Assembly (NCBI GenBank): GCA_011053005.1
Contig: DRHW01000015.1
Location: 1 to 64,000 of the forward strand
Reading direction: 5' to 3'
Origin: Methylophaga sp.
GTDB lineage: Bacteria; Pseudomonadota; Gammaproteobacteria; Nitrosococcales; Methylophagaceae
DNA: 64,000 nucleotides
Below, piece by piece: positions 56,292 through 64,000 of the stretch (its first letter is position 1; every line of letters begins with the position of its first letter). The notes beneath the pieces are model-generated. The model was given only the letters and a program-made list of their open reading frames with translations. It made no database searches and was not told the origin of the DNA. The translations under genes were made by a program, and so were the position numbers.

Positions 56292-56579
56292 TGAATATTC
56301 TCCTAGTTGGGTTAATCAAATGAAGGTTCATTAAAACAAGTTTAAATAGTGTTAACAATTATCCTTAAGATGTACTCTCTAAGAGGCATATTTTTGTTAT
56401 TAGTATACCTTTTTAATCTTAAAAATCTCTTTTATATAAGTAGGTTATAAGCAATGTAGTGACAAGGTTAAATAACGAACAAGCAGTGAAACCGTGTTGA
56501 CTTTTAGAATTTATTTGAGTAATTTTGTTAAACATAGTTTCATGAAAAGAAACTTTATGATGGGCGTGACTAGGAGAAA
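56292..56579. promoter_or_regulatory. Divergent control region of the cupin and PLP-enzyme genes
   Basis: 288 nt, no gene. CCTTAAGATGTACTCTCTAAGAGGCAT... at 56363-56389 loosely resembles the tmd element (17 of 28 positions), possibly a weaker member of the same family. AGGAG at 56572 is the ribosome site for the PLP enzyme. Confidence 0.35.
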
Positions 56580-57761
56580 ATGATGGCGAAGACCGAGAGT
56601 ATGTCAACTATATGTATACATGGCGGTGATGTTAAAGACGCGTTGGGTTCACCGAACATGCCACTCTACGATACAACCACATTTTGTTTTGATTCGACAG
56701 CCGATTTGTTAGAAGTTGTTAATGGTAATAAAGAAGGGTATTTGTACACTCGTTATGGAATGAATCCATCTATAAAAGCGATCGAATCAAAATTAGCCTT
56801 GCTTGATGAAGCAGAACAAGCGTTGGCCTTTTCATCAGGTATGGCAGCAATATCAGCCGTATTTATAAGTCATGCAAGACGTGGAATTATCTGCATTGGT
56901 GAGGTATATGGCGGTACGATGCAGTTGTTGACTCAACAATTGCCGGAGTTAGGTATCGTAACTGACTTTATGGAGGCCACGGATTTACAACAATTAGAAC
57001 AACGGCTTAAATTAGGCGTTGATCTGGTTTTTTTTGAGACACCGTCAAACCCGACGCTAAAAATAATTGATATTAATCAAATTGCCATTTTAGCTCATAA
57101 ATACGGTGCATTCGTTGCTGTTGATAATACCTTTGCATCGCCAGCAAACCAAAAACCATTAAAGTTAGGGGCTGATTTTGCTATACAAAGTGCAACTAAG
57201 TTTCTAGGTGGCCATAGTGATTTAACGGCGGGTGTTGTCTCCGGTAAAGCGGAGCATTTAGATAAAGTGAATGCATGGCGTAAAAACTTAGGGCAAATTA
57301 TTTCGCCAGAAATTGCCCACAAACTTGCTCGAAGTTTATCAACATTAGCCTTGAGAATAGAACGACATAATACCAATGCATTAGCTGTAGCCCAGTATCT
57401 TGAAGCTCATCCCGCCGTCAAACATGTTTATTATCCTGGTTTACCTTCAGCGCCAAATCATCAACTAGCAACAACACAGATGTCAGGTTATGGCGGCATG
57501 TTGAGCTTTGAAATTAATGGTGGTGGCGAAGCGGCTATTGCGTTAGTTGATAATTTACATTTATTTTCATTAGCGCCGAGCCTAGGCGGAACCGAAAGTT
57601 TGGTTTCACAACCGGTGGCAACCTCACATTTTGGCATGCCAGAACAAGCGTTATTACAAAGAGGCATCACTGCTTCATTAATTAGACTTTCAGTTGGGCT
57701 AGAAGAAAAATCAGACTTGATTGAAGATTTAGAACAAGCCATAGCGCGTTTGAAAGCGTAA
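56580..57761 (+). CDS. Cys/Met-metabolism PLP enzyme (methionine gamma-lyase/cystathionine gamma-synthase type)
   Basis: 393 residues, fold type I. PLP motifs: YTRYGMNPSIKAIESKLALLDEAEQALAFSSGMAAISAVF (~58-97), FFETPSNPTLKIIDI, VDNTFASPANQKPLKLGADFAIQSATKFLGGHSD with the Schiff-base Lys (~207), and SLGGTESLVSQPV. The family splits, joins or exchanges thioether compounds; methionine gamma-lyase is as likely as cystathionine gamma-synthase. ATG 56583, three bases later, has better ribosome-site spacing. The N-formylglutamate hydrolase-like gene follows by 15 nt. Confidence 0.85.
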   Translation: MMAKTESMSTICIHGGDVKDALGSPNMPLYDTTTFCFDSTADLLEVVNGNKEGYLYTRYGMNPSIKAIESKLALLDEAEQALAFSSGMAAISAVFISHARRGIICIGEVYGGTMQLLTQQLPELGIVTDFMEATDLQQLEQRLKLGVDLVFFETPSNPTLKIIDINQIAILAHKYGAFVAVDNTFASPANQKPLKLGADFAIQSATKFLGGHSDLTAGVVSGKAEHLDKVNAWRKNLGQIISPEIAHKLARSLSTLALRIERHNTNALAVAQYLEAHPAVKHVYYPGLPSAPNHQLATTQMSGYGGMLSFEINGGGEAAIALVDNLHLFSLAPSLGGTESLVSQPVATSHFGMPEQALLQRGITASLIRLSVGLEEKSDLIEDLEQAIARLKA

Positions 57762-57776
57762 CGGAGTGGCTTTACT

Positions 57777-58586
57777 ATGATTGATGATGAAAACGACTCG
57801 GTCAATGAGATTTTTAAGCTAAAACGAGGAAGTAGCAAATTAATTGTGTCAATGCCTCATGTGGGCACGCAATTGCCTGAATGGCTAATTCCTCGTCTGA
57901 CTACACAAGCATTAAAACTGCCAGATACAGATTGGTATTTAGAAGAACTGTATGATTTTTTACAGGATTTAGATGTTACGGTCATTGTTGCAAATTATTC
58001 CCGTTACGTGGTTGATCTGAATCGTTCTACTGATGATAAGAGTTTGTATCCAGGAAGTAATGTAACAGGGCTTTGTCCTACCGATACATTTTCAAGTGAG
58101 TTGATTTATCAACAAGAAAAGTCATTAATAACGACAGAAATAAAAGATAGGCTACAGGGATTTTGGCATCCTTATCATGATGCACTGACAGCTGAAATTA
58201 ATAGAGTTCAGTCTCTCCATGGTGAAGTCATTTTATGGGATGCACATTCAATACGCTCCGAAGTGCCACGATTTTTTGCAGGTGAATTACCTCATTTAAA
58301 TCTTGGTACTGCAGATGGAACAACGTGTCAGCAAGCCTTATTAGATAAAGTAATAGACGTTATAAAATCTAATGCTAATTATTCATGGGTGGCGAATGGG
58401 CGTTTTAAAGGCGGGTTTATCACTCGGCATTATGGACAACCGTCTATGGGCATAAATACTTTACAGTTAGAAATCGCTATGCGATGTTATATGGATGAAG
58501 AAAATTTACATCCAAGTTTTGATAATGACAAAGCCCAATCCTTAAAAAGCCTACTCAAAGCCATGATGCAATCTTTATTAGACTAG
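57777..58586 (+). CDS. N-formylglutamate amidohydrolase-like protein
   Basis: 269 residues of the FGase/HutG type: LIVSMPHVGTQLPEWL (~25-40), DTDWYLEELYDFL, YSRYVVDLNRSTDDKSLYPG, YHDALTAEI, VILWDAHSIRSEVPRF (~157-172), NGRFKGGFITRHYGQP and TLQLEIAMRCYM. These are the metal and substrate residues of N-formylglutamate deformylase, a zinc enzyme making formate and glutamate. No histidine-utilisation gene is beside it, so its job may be repair of N-formylglutamate formed from formaldehyde chemistry of N-methylglutamate. This is inference. Confidence 0.85.
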   Translation: MIDDENDSVNEIFKLKRGSSKLIVSMPHVGTQLPEWLIPRLTTQALKLPDTDWYLEELYDFLQDLDVTVIVANYSRYVVDLNRSTDDKSLYPGSNVTGLCPTDTFSSELIYQQEKSLITTEIKDRLQGFWHPYHDALTAEINRVQSLHGEVILWDAHSIRSEVPRFFAGELPHLNLGTADGTTCQQALLDKVIDVIKSNANYSWVANGRFKGGFITRHYGQPSMGINTLQLEIAMRCYMDEENLHPSFDNDKAQSLKSLLKAMMQSLLD

Positions 58587-58763
58587 GCAATATGTACCTA
58601 GTTTAATAGTTTTATGATGACTGATTATTCTCATCCACCGTCTTATTAAACCTTATTTATTGATTAATCCTCATTATTCATTAGTGCTAAACTGAGCCGC
58701 TACGCAATTTGGTCTGCTTAATAATGTTTAGGCAAATTAATTTAATTAAGGGTGATAACGAGT

Positions 58764-60065
58764 ATGGAAAAGCTTTCTCAGATGATTGAAACGTTACAGG
58801 GACAAGCTTCTAGCGTATTGAGTCAGCCCGGAACGTATGTGCAGATAGCGGTTATCTTCGTGATTTACTTAGCGGCATTTGGATTTGCAAATCGAATTAG
58901 ACTCTATGCTTCATTCTTAGATGCTAGATCGCAGGCTACTCATCATCCTATTTATGTTTTTTTAGGGAAATTAGGTGACTTAATATTCCCGTTATTAGCC
59001 ATATTAATGTTACGGATTGCCAGCGAAATAAGTTCAACAACACTAGCACAAGACTGGATTATTCAAATTGCACTTATTGTAGCGGTACTGTTGTTATTTA
59101 ATTCCATAGTTCAAAAGCTTATTAAAAATAAATTAATTTGCCAGATGGTTAAGTGGATTGGTTTGCCCGTATTATTCTTACATTTGGTCGGTGGACTAGC
59201 TGGATTGATTGTCATCCTCGAAGGCATTTCGATGACAATTGGCAATATTGAGTTATCGCTATATGGGGTATTACGCGTTGCCATATTTGGATCGCTACTT
59301 TTTTGGCTGGGTCGTGCGTCGAATTTGACAGGTCAAGATCTTATTAGGAAACAAGAACGACTTGATTTTCGTACCAAGGAAGTAGCCGCTAAGTTACTTG
59401 AAGTCGCCATCACTATCATTGTATTTTTATTATTACTACAGGTGATGGGCATCAATTTAACGGCTCTCGCCGTATTTGGTGGTGCATTAGGTGTAGGTTT
59501 GGGTTTTGGCTTACAAGCTATCGCTTCAAACTTTATCTCTGGCGTTATTATCTTAGTTGATAAGTCTATTACCGTGGAAGATTACATTGAGCTAGAAGAT
59601 GGCAGAACAGGTGTTGTACGCGAATTAAATATGCGGTCTATTATTTTGGAAACCTTTGATGGCAAAAGCATCGTGGTGCCCAATGAAAAGTTCATTGTAG
59701 AAAGCTTCACTAACTGGACTCATAGAGATAAAAAACAACGATACCGTGTTGATTTTTCAGTGGCTTACAATACCAATATAAGAGAGCTCGTTGAAGTGAT
59801 CAAAGAAGTAGTTACGTCACATCCGCAAGTAATAAGTGGTGATGATGTGCCGATTGAAGAGCGTCCAGATTGTGAAATTGATGGCTTTGGCGACTCGGGC
59901 ATTAATATGTTTGTTGAGTTTTGGATGCTCGGTATAGATGATGGCAAAAACCGTGTCGGTGGCGATCTGCTGTTAATGATCTATGAAACGATGCAACAAC
60001 ACGGCTTTGAAATTCCGTTCCCACAACGTGAAGTACGTGTTTTGAATGTGCCAAACACACCATAA
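58764..60065 (+). CDS. MscS-family mechanosensitive channel
   Basis: ~433 residues. Five or six helices in the N-terminal half, then the pore-lining helix GGALGVGLGFGLQAIASNFISGVIIL (~242-267) with the glycine-alanine packing of MscS, and the beta domain VDKSITVEDYIELEDGRTGVVRELNMRSIILETFDGKSIVVPNEKF and a C-terminal domain. Opens on membrane tension to release solutes after hypo-osmotic shock. The frame opens at 58752 (GTG); ATG 58764 is preferred. 166 nt from the previous gene, so it probably has its own promoter. Confidence 0.9.
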   Translation: MEKLSQMIETLQGQASSVLSQPGTYVQIAVIFVIYLAAFGFANRIRLYASFLDARSQATHHPIYVFLGKLGDLIFPLLAILMLRIASEISSTTLAQDWIIQIALIVAVLLLFNSIVQKLIKNKLICQMVKWIGLPVLFLHLVGGLAGLIVILEGISMTIGNIELSLYGVLRVAIFGSLLFWLGRASNLTGQDLIRKQERLDFRTKEVAAKLLEVAITIIVFLLLLQVMGINLTALAVFGGALGVGLGFGLQAIASNFISGVIILVDKSITVEDYIELEDGRTGVVRELNMRSIILETFDGKSIVVPNEKFIVESFTNWTHRDKKQRYRVDFSVAYNTNIRELVEVIKEVVTSHPQVISGDDVPIEERPDCEIDGFGDSGINMFVEFWMLGIDDGKNRVGGDLLLMIYETMQQHGFEIPFPQREVRVLNVPNTP

Positions 60066-60220
60066 CGGACTCAATTTTTGTATGCATCTGGATGATAGGA
60101 CATCGACAAAAAACAATAACAATAATATCAGCGGGAAAAATGCCCGTGTTTAATAGGTGTATAGTCTGAAAGTATAACTTTGTAGTATGTTAATTAACTT
60201 AATTCACAACGGAGTAAACG

Positions 60221-62341
60221 ATGAATACATCATTAAAAACAACGCATCATGGCGGTTGTCCTCATGATTGTCCAGACACTTGTTCAATGGTGTATGAAGT
60301 CGAAGATGGCAAATTAATCAGCGTTAAAGGTAATGCCGATCATCCGATGACCCGTGGTGGGCTGTGTGTTAAATTAAAAGACTATGAAAAACGTCATTAT
60401 CATCCTGATCGCTTGTTATATCCACTTCGTCGAACCGGACCTAAAGGTAGCAAGCAGTTTGAACGCATCACTTGGGATGAAGCATTAGATGAAATTACTA
60501 CTAAATGGCAAGCCATTATCGAACAATATGGTCCGCATGCGATTATGCCAAATAGTTATCTAGGCAACCAAGGTTTAGTCCATGGGTTGAATGGTGGTGA
60601 TGCTTTTTTTAATAGAATGGGTGCAACCGTTACCGAACGTACCTTTTGTGGTGAAGGTTCATGTACTGCATGGCTATTAACCGTTGGACCAACCGCGGGT
60701 GTTGATCCAGAAAGTTTTATTCATTCAAAATACATTGTTATTTGGGCCTGCAATTCAGTTAGTACCAACCTTCATCATTGGCATATTGTTAAACAAGCCC
60801 AGAAAGCAGGGGCGAAAGTCATTGTCATTGATTCCTACGCATCTTTAACGGCTAAAGAAGCTGATTGGCATATTGCACCTAAACCAGGAACAGATGGCGC
60901 TTTAGCAATGGCAATGATTAACGTCATTGTTGAACAAGGTTTGGTGGATAAAGATTATGTTGATAATTATACCGTTGGCTATGAAGAGTTAGCTGAACGA
61001 GCTAAAGATAGAACACCAGAATGGGCTGAAAAAATTACCGGAATTCCTGCTGCTGATATCCGAAGATTCGCCCGAGAATATGCAACTACGCCGCCTGCAG
61101 CAATTCGTCTCGGTGTTGCGTTAGAAAGAAGTTATGGCGGCGGTCAAGCCATTCGCGCTGTAAGTTGTCTACCCGCGTTAATTGGTGCTTGGCGACATGT
61201 TGGTGGCGGTGCTTTACAATTTCCAGTGTGGGAACATCCCTATAAATTTGATGTGATCTGTCGTCCTGATTTAATTCCCGAAGGCACGCCAGTCGTTAAC
61301 AACCTTCAACTTGGTCGCGTACTCACCGGCGAAACGAAACTTGATACACCGATTAAATCGATGATGTGTTGGAATACAAACCCAGTTACCCAAGCGCCTG
61401 AAACCGATAAAATCATTGAAGGACTGAAACGCGAGGACCTGTTTATGGTATCCGCAGAACATTTTATGTCTGATACCGCGGCCTATGCAGATATTGTTTT
61501 GCCAGCATCAATGGGCGCCGAGATGGAAGATATGGTGTTGTCTTGGGGTCATTTGTATCTAACCTATAATGCCAAGTGTGTTGAATCTCCAGGTGAAGCA
61601 ATTCCCAATAATGAGATTTTCAGACGTTTAGCCAAACGTATGGGCTATGAAGATGAAAACTTCAAATGGTCAGATACCGAGTGCCTTGAAAACTATGTAG
61701 ATTGGAATGCACCCGCATGTGATGGCATTGATCTCGCCTATATGAAAGAGCATGGTTTTGCTCGACTCAATGTAGGAACAAAAGATAATCGTGCACCACA
61801 CAAACAAGGTAATTTTCCTACACCGTCAGGTAAGTGCGAATTCAAACTTAATGGGCCAACTAACTTTGTCGCTGGGCCATTCCGTCAAATGTATGATGGC
61901 TTTCAATCAGGAGAGCCGCTTGATGAGTTACCCGATTATGTTCGTTCTCGCGAAACGGCGGAAGCCAATCCAGAACTGGCTGCAAAATACCCTTTAAGTA
62001 TTCTTTCACCAAAGAGTCATGGTTTTTTGAATTCATGCTATGCCAATATGGAAAGCAAAATTAAAGGTCAGGGTGAACAATTTGTTTTAATTCACGCTGC
62101 GGATGCTTTATTGCGAAAAATCAAGCACGGCGATACTGTTCGAGTATTTAATGACAGAGGTGCATTTGAAGGCGTAGCAAAAATTACGGATGATGTCAGT
62201 TCAGGTATTGTTGTCGCTACATTGGGTTATTGGCGACAACTCAACAAAGGCACCGTTAATTGTATTAGCTCCGCGGAATTTGTTGATATGGGTCATGCGC
62301 CAACATTTTCAGATAATTTGGTGGAAGTGGCCTTAGCGTAA
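60221..62341 (+). CDS. Molybdopterin-dependent oxidoreductase (formate-dehydrogenase-like)
   Basis: 706 residues of the DMSO-reductase superfamily. An N-terminal 4Fe-4S motif (GGCPHDCPDTCSMVYEV, with later GGLCVKLK) is followed by ITWDEALDEITTKWQ, the Mo-ligand region TERTFCGEGSCTAW (~128-141), and the C-terminal molydop-binding domain (YPLSILSPKSHGFLNSCYAN...). No twin-arginine signal, so cytosolic. It lacks the C-terminal or partner subunits of known formate dehydrogenases, so the substrate is open. Formate, the end product of C1 oxidation, is a reasonable guess in this context, unproven. GGAGTAAACG ribosome site. Confidence 0.8.
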   Translation: MNTSLKTTHHGGCPHDCPDTCSMVYEVEDGKLISVKGNADHPMTRGGLCVKLKDYEKRHYHPDRLLYPLRRTGPKGSKQFERITWDEALDEITTKWQAIIEQYGPHAIMPNSYLGNQGLVHGLNGGDAFFNRMGATVTERTFCGEGSCTAWLLTVGPTAGVDPESFIHSKYIVIWACNSVSTNLHHWHIVKQAQKAGAKVIVIDSYASLTAKEADWHIAPKPGTDGALAMAMINVIVEQGLVDKDYVDNYTVGYEELAERAKDRTPEWAEKITGIPAADIRRFAREYATTPPAAIRLGVALERSYGGGQAIRAVSCLPALIGAWRHVGGGALQFPVWEHPYKFDVICRPDLIPEGTPVVNNLQLGRVLTGETKLDTPIKSMMCWNTNPVTQAPETDKIIEGLKREDLFMVSAEHFMSDTAAYADIVLPASMGAEMEDMVLSWGHLYLTYNAKCVESPGEAIPNNEIFRRLAKRMGYEDENFKWSDTECLENYVDWNAPACDGIDLAYMKEHGFARLNVGTKDNRAPHKQGNFPTPSGKCEFKLNGPTNFVAGPFRQMYDGFQSGEPLDELPDYVRSRETAEANPELAAKYPLSILSPKSHGFLNSCYANMESKIKGQGEQFVLIHAADALLRKIKHGDTVRVFNDRGAFEGVAKITDDVSSGIVVATLGYWRQLNKGTVNCISSAEFVDMGHAPTFSDNLVEVALA

Positions 62342-62362
62342 GATTTAGGCAAAGAAATAAAT

Positions 62363-62399
62363 AAAAAAGCCCTAGTTGCATATGCGGCTAGGGCTTTTT
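62363..62399. terminator. Bidirectional terminator between the molybdopterin gene and ettA
   Basis: AAAAAAGCCCTAG and CTAGGGCTTTTT form a 12-bp stem over a 12-nt loop with A-run and T-run either side, serving both convergent genes. Confidence 0.93.
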
Positions 62400-62425
62400 A
62401 TTAATCTTAATTCGGACGATTAAAA

Positions 62426-64000
62426 CTAGTTCATTTTGCGATATTTAATTCGCTCTGGCTGGTGGTCTTTGCCAAAACGTTTCCGGTAATCATCAGCATA
62501 TTCGCTATAGTTACCTTCGAAGAACGTAACACTTGAATCACCTTCATAAGCAATCATGTGCGTACAAACGCGATCTAAGAACCAGCGATCATGCGAGATA
62601 ACAACGGCTGAACCAGGGAAAGCTAGAATAGCTTCTTCCAATGCGCGTAATGTTTCTACGTCTAAATCATTGGTCGGTTCATCGAGTAATAATACGTTGC
62701 CGCCGGCTTTTAGTAATTTAGCCATATGCAAACGATTACGTTCACCACCAGAAAGATCCTTCACGAATTTTTGTTGATCAGACCCTTTAAAATTAAAGCG
62801 ACCACAATAAGCACGAGAAGGGGTTTGATAGGTGCCGACGGTAATCATGTCATTGCCATCTGAAATTTCTTCAAACACGGTTTTTTTGCCATCCAATTCA
62901 CGGGCTTGATTGACGTAAGCCAGTTGCACCGTACTACCAATGTCGATAGATCCTGAATCGGGTTGTTCTTCGCCGCTAATCATACGAAACAGTGTTGATT
63001 TACCCGCACCGTTAGCACCAATAATACCGACAATCGCACCAGGTGGGATCGTGATATTTAAGTTTTCAAACAATAACTTATCACCATACGACTTGGTGAT
63101 ATTGTTCAACTCAATCACCTTGTCACCTAAACGTGGACCAGGTGGAATATAGATTTCTGAGGTTTCATTGCGTTTTTGGAAATCACGAGAATTCATTTCT
63201 TCGAATGATTTTAAGCGTGCTTTAGATTTAGATTGACGACCTTTAGCACCTTGGCGAACCCATTCCAACTCGGCTTGTATCGCTTTGCGATGTGAGGCTT
63301 CTTCTTTGGCTTCTTGTTGCAAACGTGCGTCTTTTTGTTCTAACCAAGCAGAATAATTACCTTCATACGGAATACCACGACCACGATCGAGCTCTAAAAT
63401 CCAACCTGCCGCATTATCCAAGAAATAACGGTCATGGGTAATTGCGACGACAGTGCCTGGGAATTCTTGAAGGAAACGCTCCATCCATGCAATTGATTCA
63501 GCATCAAGATGGTTAGTTGGTTCATCTAATAACAACATGTCTGGGTTATCAAGTAATAAGCGACATAAAGCAACACGGCGACGTTCACCACCTGATAGTA
63601 CGCCGACATTAGCATCCCAAGGTGGCAGACGTAAGGCATCAGCGGCACGTTCCAAAGCATTTTCAAGATTATGACCATCTTTTGCTTGAATTAGGTTTTC
63701 TAACTCACCTTGTTTTTTAGCTAAGGCATCAAAATCTGCGTCCGGTTCAGCATAGGCGGCATAAATAGCATCTAAATCCGCTAAAGCTTGTTTAACATCA
63801 GAGACTGATTCTTCAATAATTTCACGAACAGATTTACTGTCATCTAGCTCTGGTTCTTGTGGTAAATAACCGATCTTGATATCCGGCATTGGCTGAGCTT
63901 CGCCAATATAATCTTTATCAAGCCCTGCCATGATTTTAAGTAAAGTTGATTTACCAGAACCATTCAAACCGAGTACGCCGATTTTGGCGCCAGGGAAAAA
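62426..64000 (-). CDS. ettA: Energy-dependent translational throttle protein EttA (5' part beyond window)
   Basis: ABC-F ATPase binding the ribosomal E site. The frame is open to the right edge of the window; upstream of the apparent start the reading FFPGAKIGVLGLNGSGKST gives the first Walker A, so the true N-terminus lies outside. First domain: LSGGERRRVALCRLLL, LLDEPTNHLDAESI, THDRYFLDN. The linker (ELEWVRQGAKGRQSKSKARLKSFEEM) and second domain (IIGANGAGKSTLFRMI, DLSGGERNRLHMAKLL, LLDEPTNDLDVE) follow. Sequence is close to E. coli EttA throughout, ending YRKMN. Only ~30 N-terminal residues should be missing. Confidence 0.95.
   Translation of the reverse strand, partial: FFPGAKIGVLGLNGSGKSTLLKIMAGLDKDYIGEAQPMPDIKIGYLPQEPELDDSKSVREIIEESVSDVKQALADLDAIYAAYAEPDADFDALAKKQGELENLIQAKDGHNLENALERAADALRLPPWDANVGVLSGGERRRVALCRLLLDNPDMLLLDEPTNHLDAESIAWMERFLQEFPGTVVAITHDRYFLDNAAGWILELDRGRGIPYEGNYSAWLEQKDARLQQEAKEEASHRKAIQAELEWVRQGAKGRQSKSKARLKSFEEMNSRDFQKRNETSEIYIPPGPRLGDKVIELNNITKSYGDKLLFENLNITIPPGAIVGIIGANGAGKSTLFRMISGEEQPDSGSIDIGSTVQLAYVNQARELDGKKTVFEEISDGNDMITVGTYQTPSRAYCGRFNFKGSDQQKFVKDLSGGERNRLHMAKLLKAGGNVLLLDEPTNDLDVETLRALEEAILAFPGSAVVISHDRWFLDRVCTHMIAYEGDSSVTFFEGNYSEYADDYRKRFGKDHQPERIKYRKMN

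Overview
The window reads as the chromosome of an AT-rich, marine-type methylotrophic gammaproteobacterium, closest in gene content to Methylophaga and relatives. I infer this from gene families and from the near-verbatim trimethylamine dehydrogenase, not from a database search. No rRNA, tRNA or CRISPR array was seen.

Left edge (1-3.7 kb): a decayed defence locus. The tail of one IS3-family transposase abuts an APAZ-domain gene that has lost its N-terminal effector. That gene overlaps by 4 nt an apparently intact short prokaryotic Argonaute with a catalytically dead PIWI domain. A remnant of a different IS3 element follows, and has cut the front off a RES-domain gene. The whole looks like a short-pAgo abortive-infection system broken on both sides by insertion sequences.

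3.8-14 kb: housekeeping and stress genes. These are a YghU-type glutathione transferase, a lipoprotein, the SelO adenylyltransferase, a PACE-type efflux protein, an MsbA-like ABC exporter, a DUF2789 protein, a VPLPA/PEP-CTERM exported protein whose leader looks like a c-di-GMP-I (GEMM) riboswitch, and a HelD-type helicase with C-terminal zinc ribbons.

14-52 kb: a methylamine island. It holds a Fae-like protein, an outer-membrane protein, an Amt-family transporter and an XRE-cupin regulator. The N-methylglutamate pathway follows (mgdABCD, gmaS, mgsABC), then small membrane proteins with an APC permease, a truncated globin, folE2 with a RibB-type gene, an EamA permease and a second APC permease. 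Trimethylamine dehydrogenase (tmd) comes next with a membrane Fe-S oxidoreductase, an LRV-repeat protein and ETF beta/alpha, and finally dmmDABC. Together these predict TMA to DMA (Tmd, electrons through ETF to the membrane), DMA to methylamine (oxygen-dependent Dmm), and methylamine through gamma-glutamylmethylamide and N-methylglutamate to C1 units on tetrahydrofolate plus recycled glutamate and ammonium. FolE2 and RibB may supply pterin and flavin.

52-64 kb: a PAS-only membrane sensor divergent from a NarX/NarL-like two-component pair, a small cupin, a Cys/Met-metabolism PLP enzyme with an N-formylglutamate amidohydrolase-like gene, an MscS channel, a molybdopterin oxidoreductase and ettA, which runs off the right edge.

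The most interesting observations are the IS-broken pAgo locus and a family of related upstream elements (GTAGTAAT-N6-WGAGAAT and a 36-bp variant) before amt, mgd, the second APC permease, folE2, tmd and dmmD, suggesting one regulon. Also notable are an uncharacterised LRV protein inside the tmd-etf operon, conserved-looking small membrane proteins beside the permeases, and an Amt and a Fae homologue that both lack hallmark histidines.
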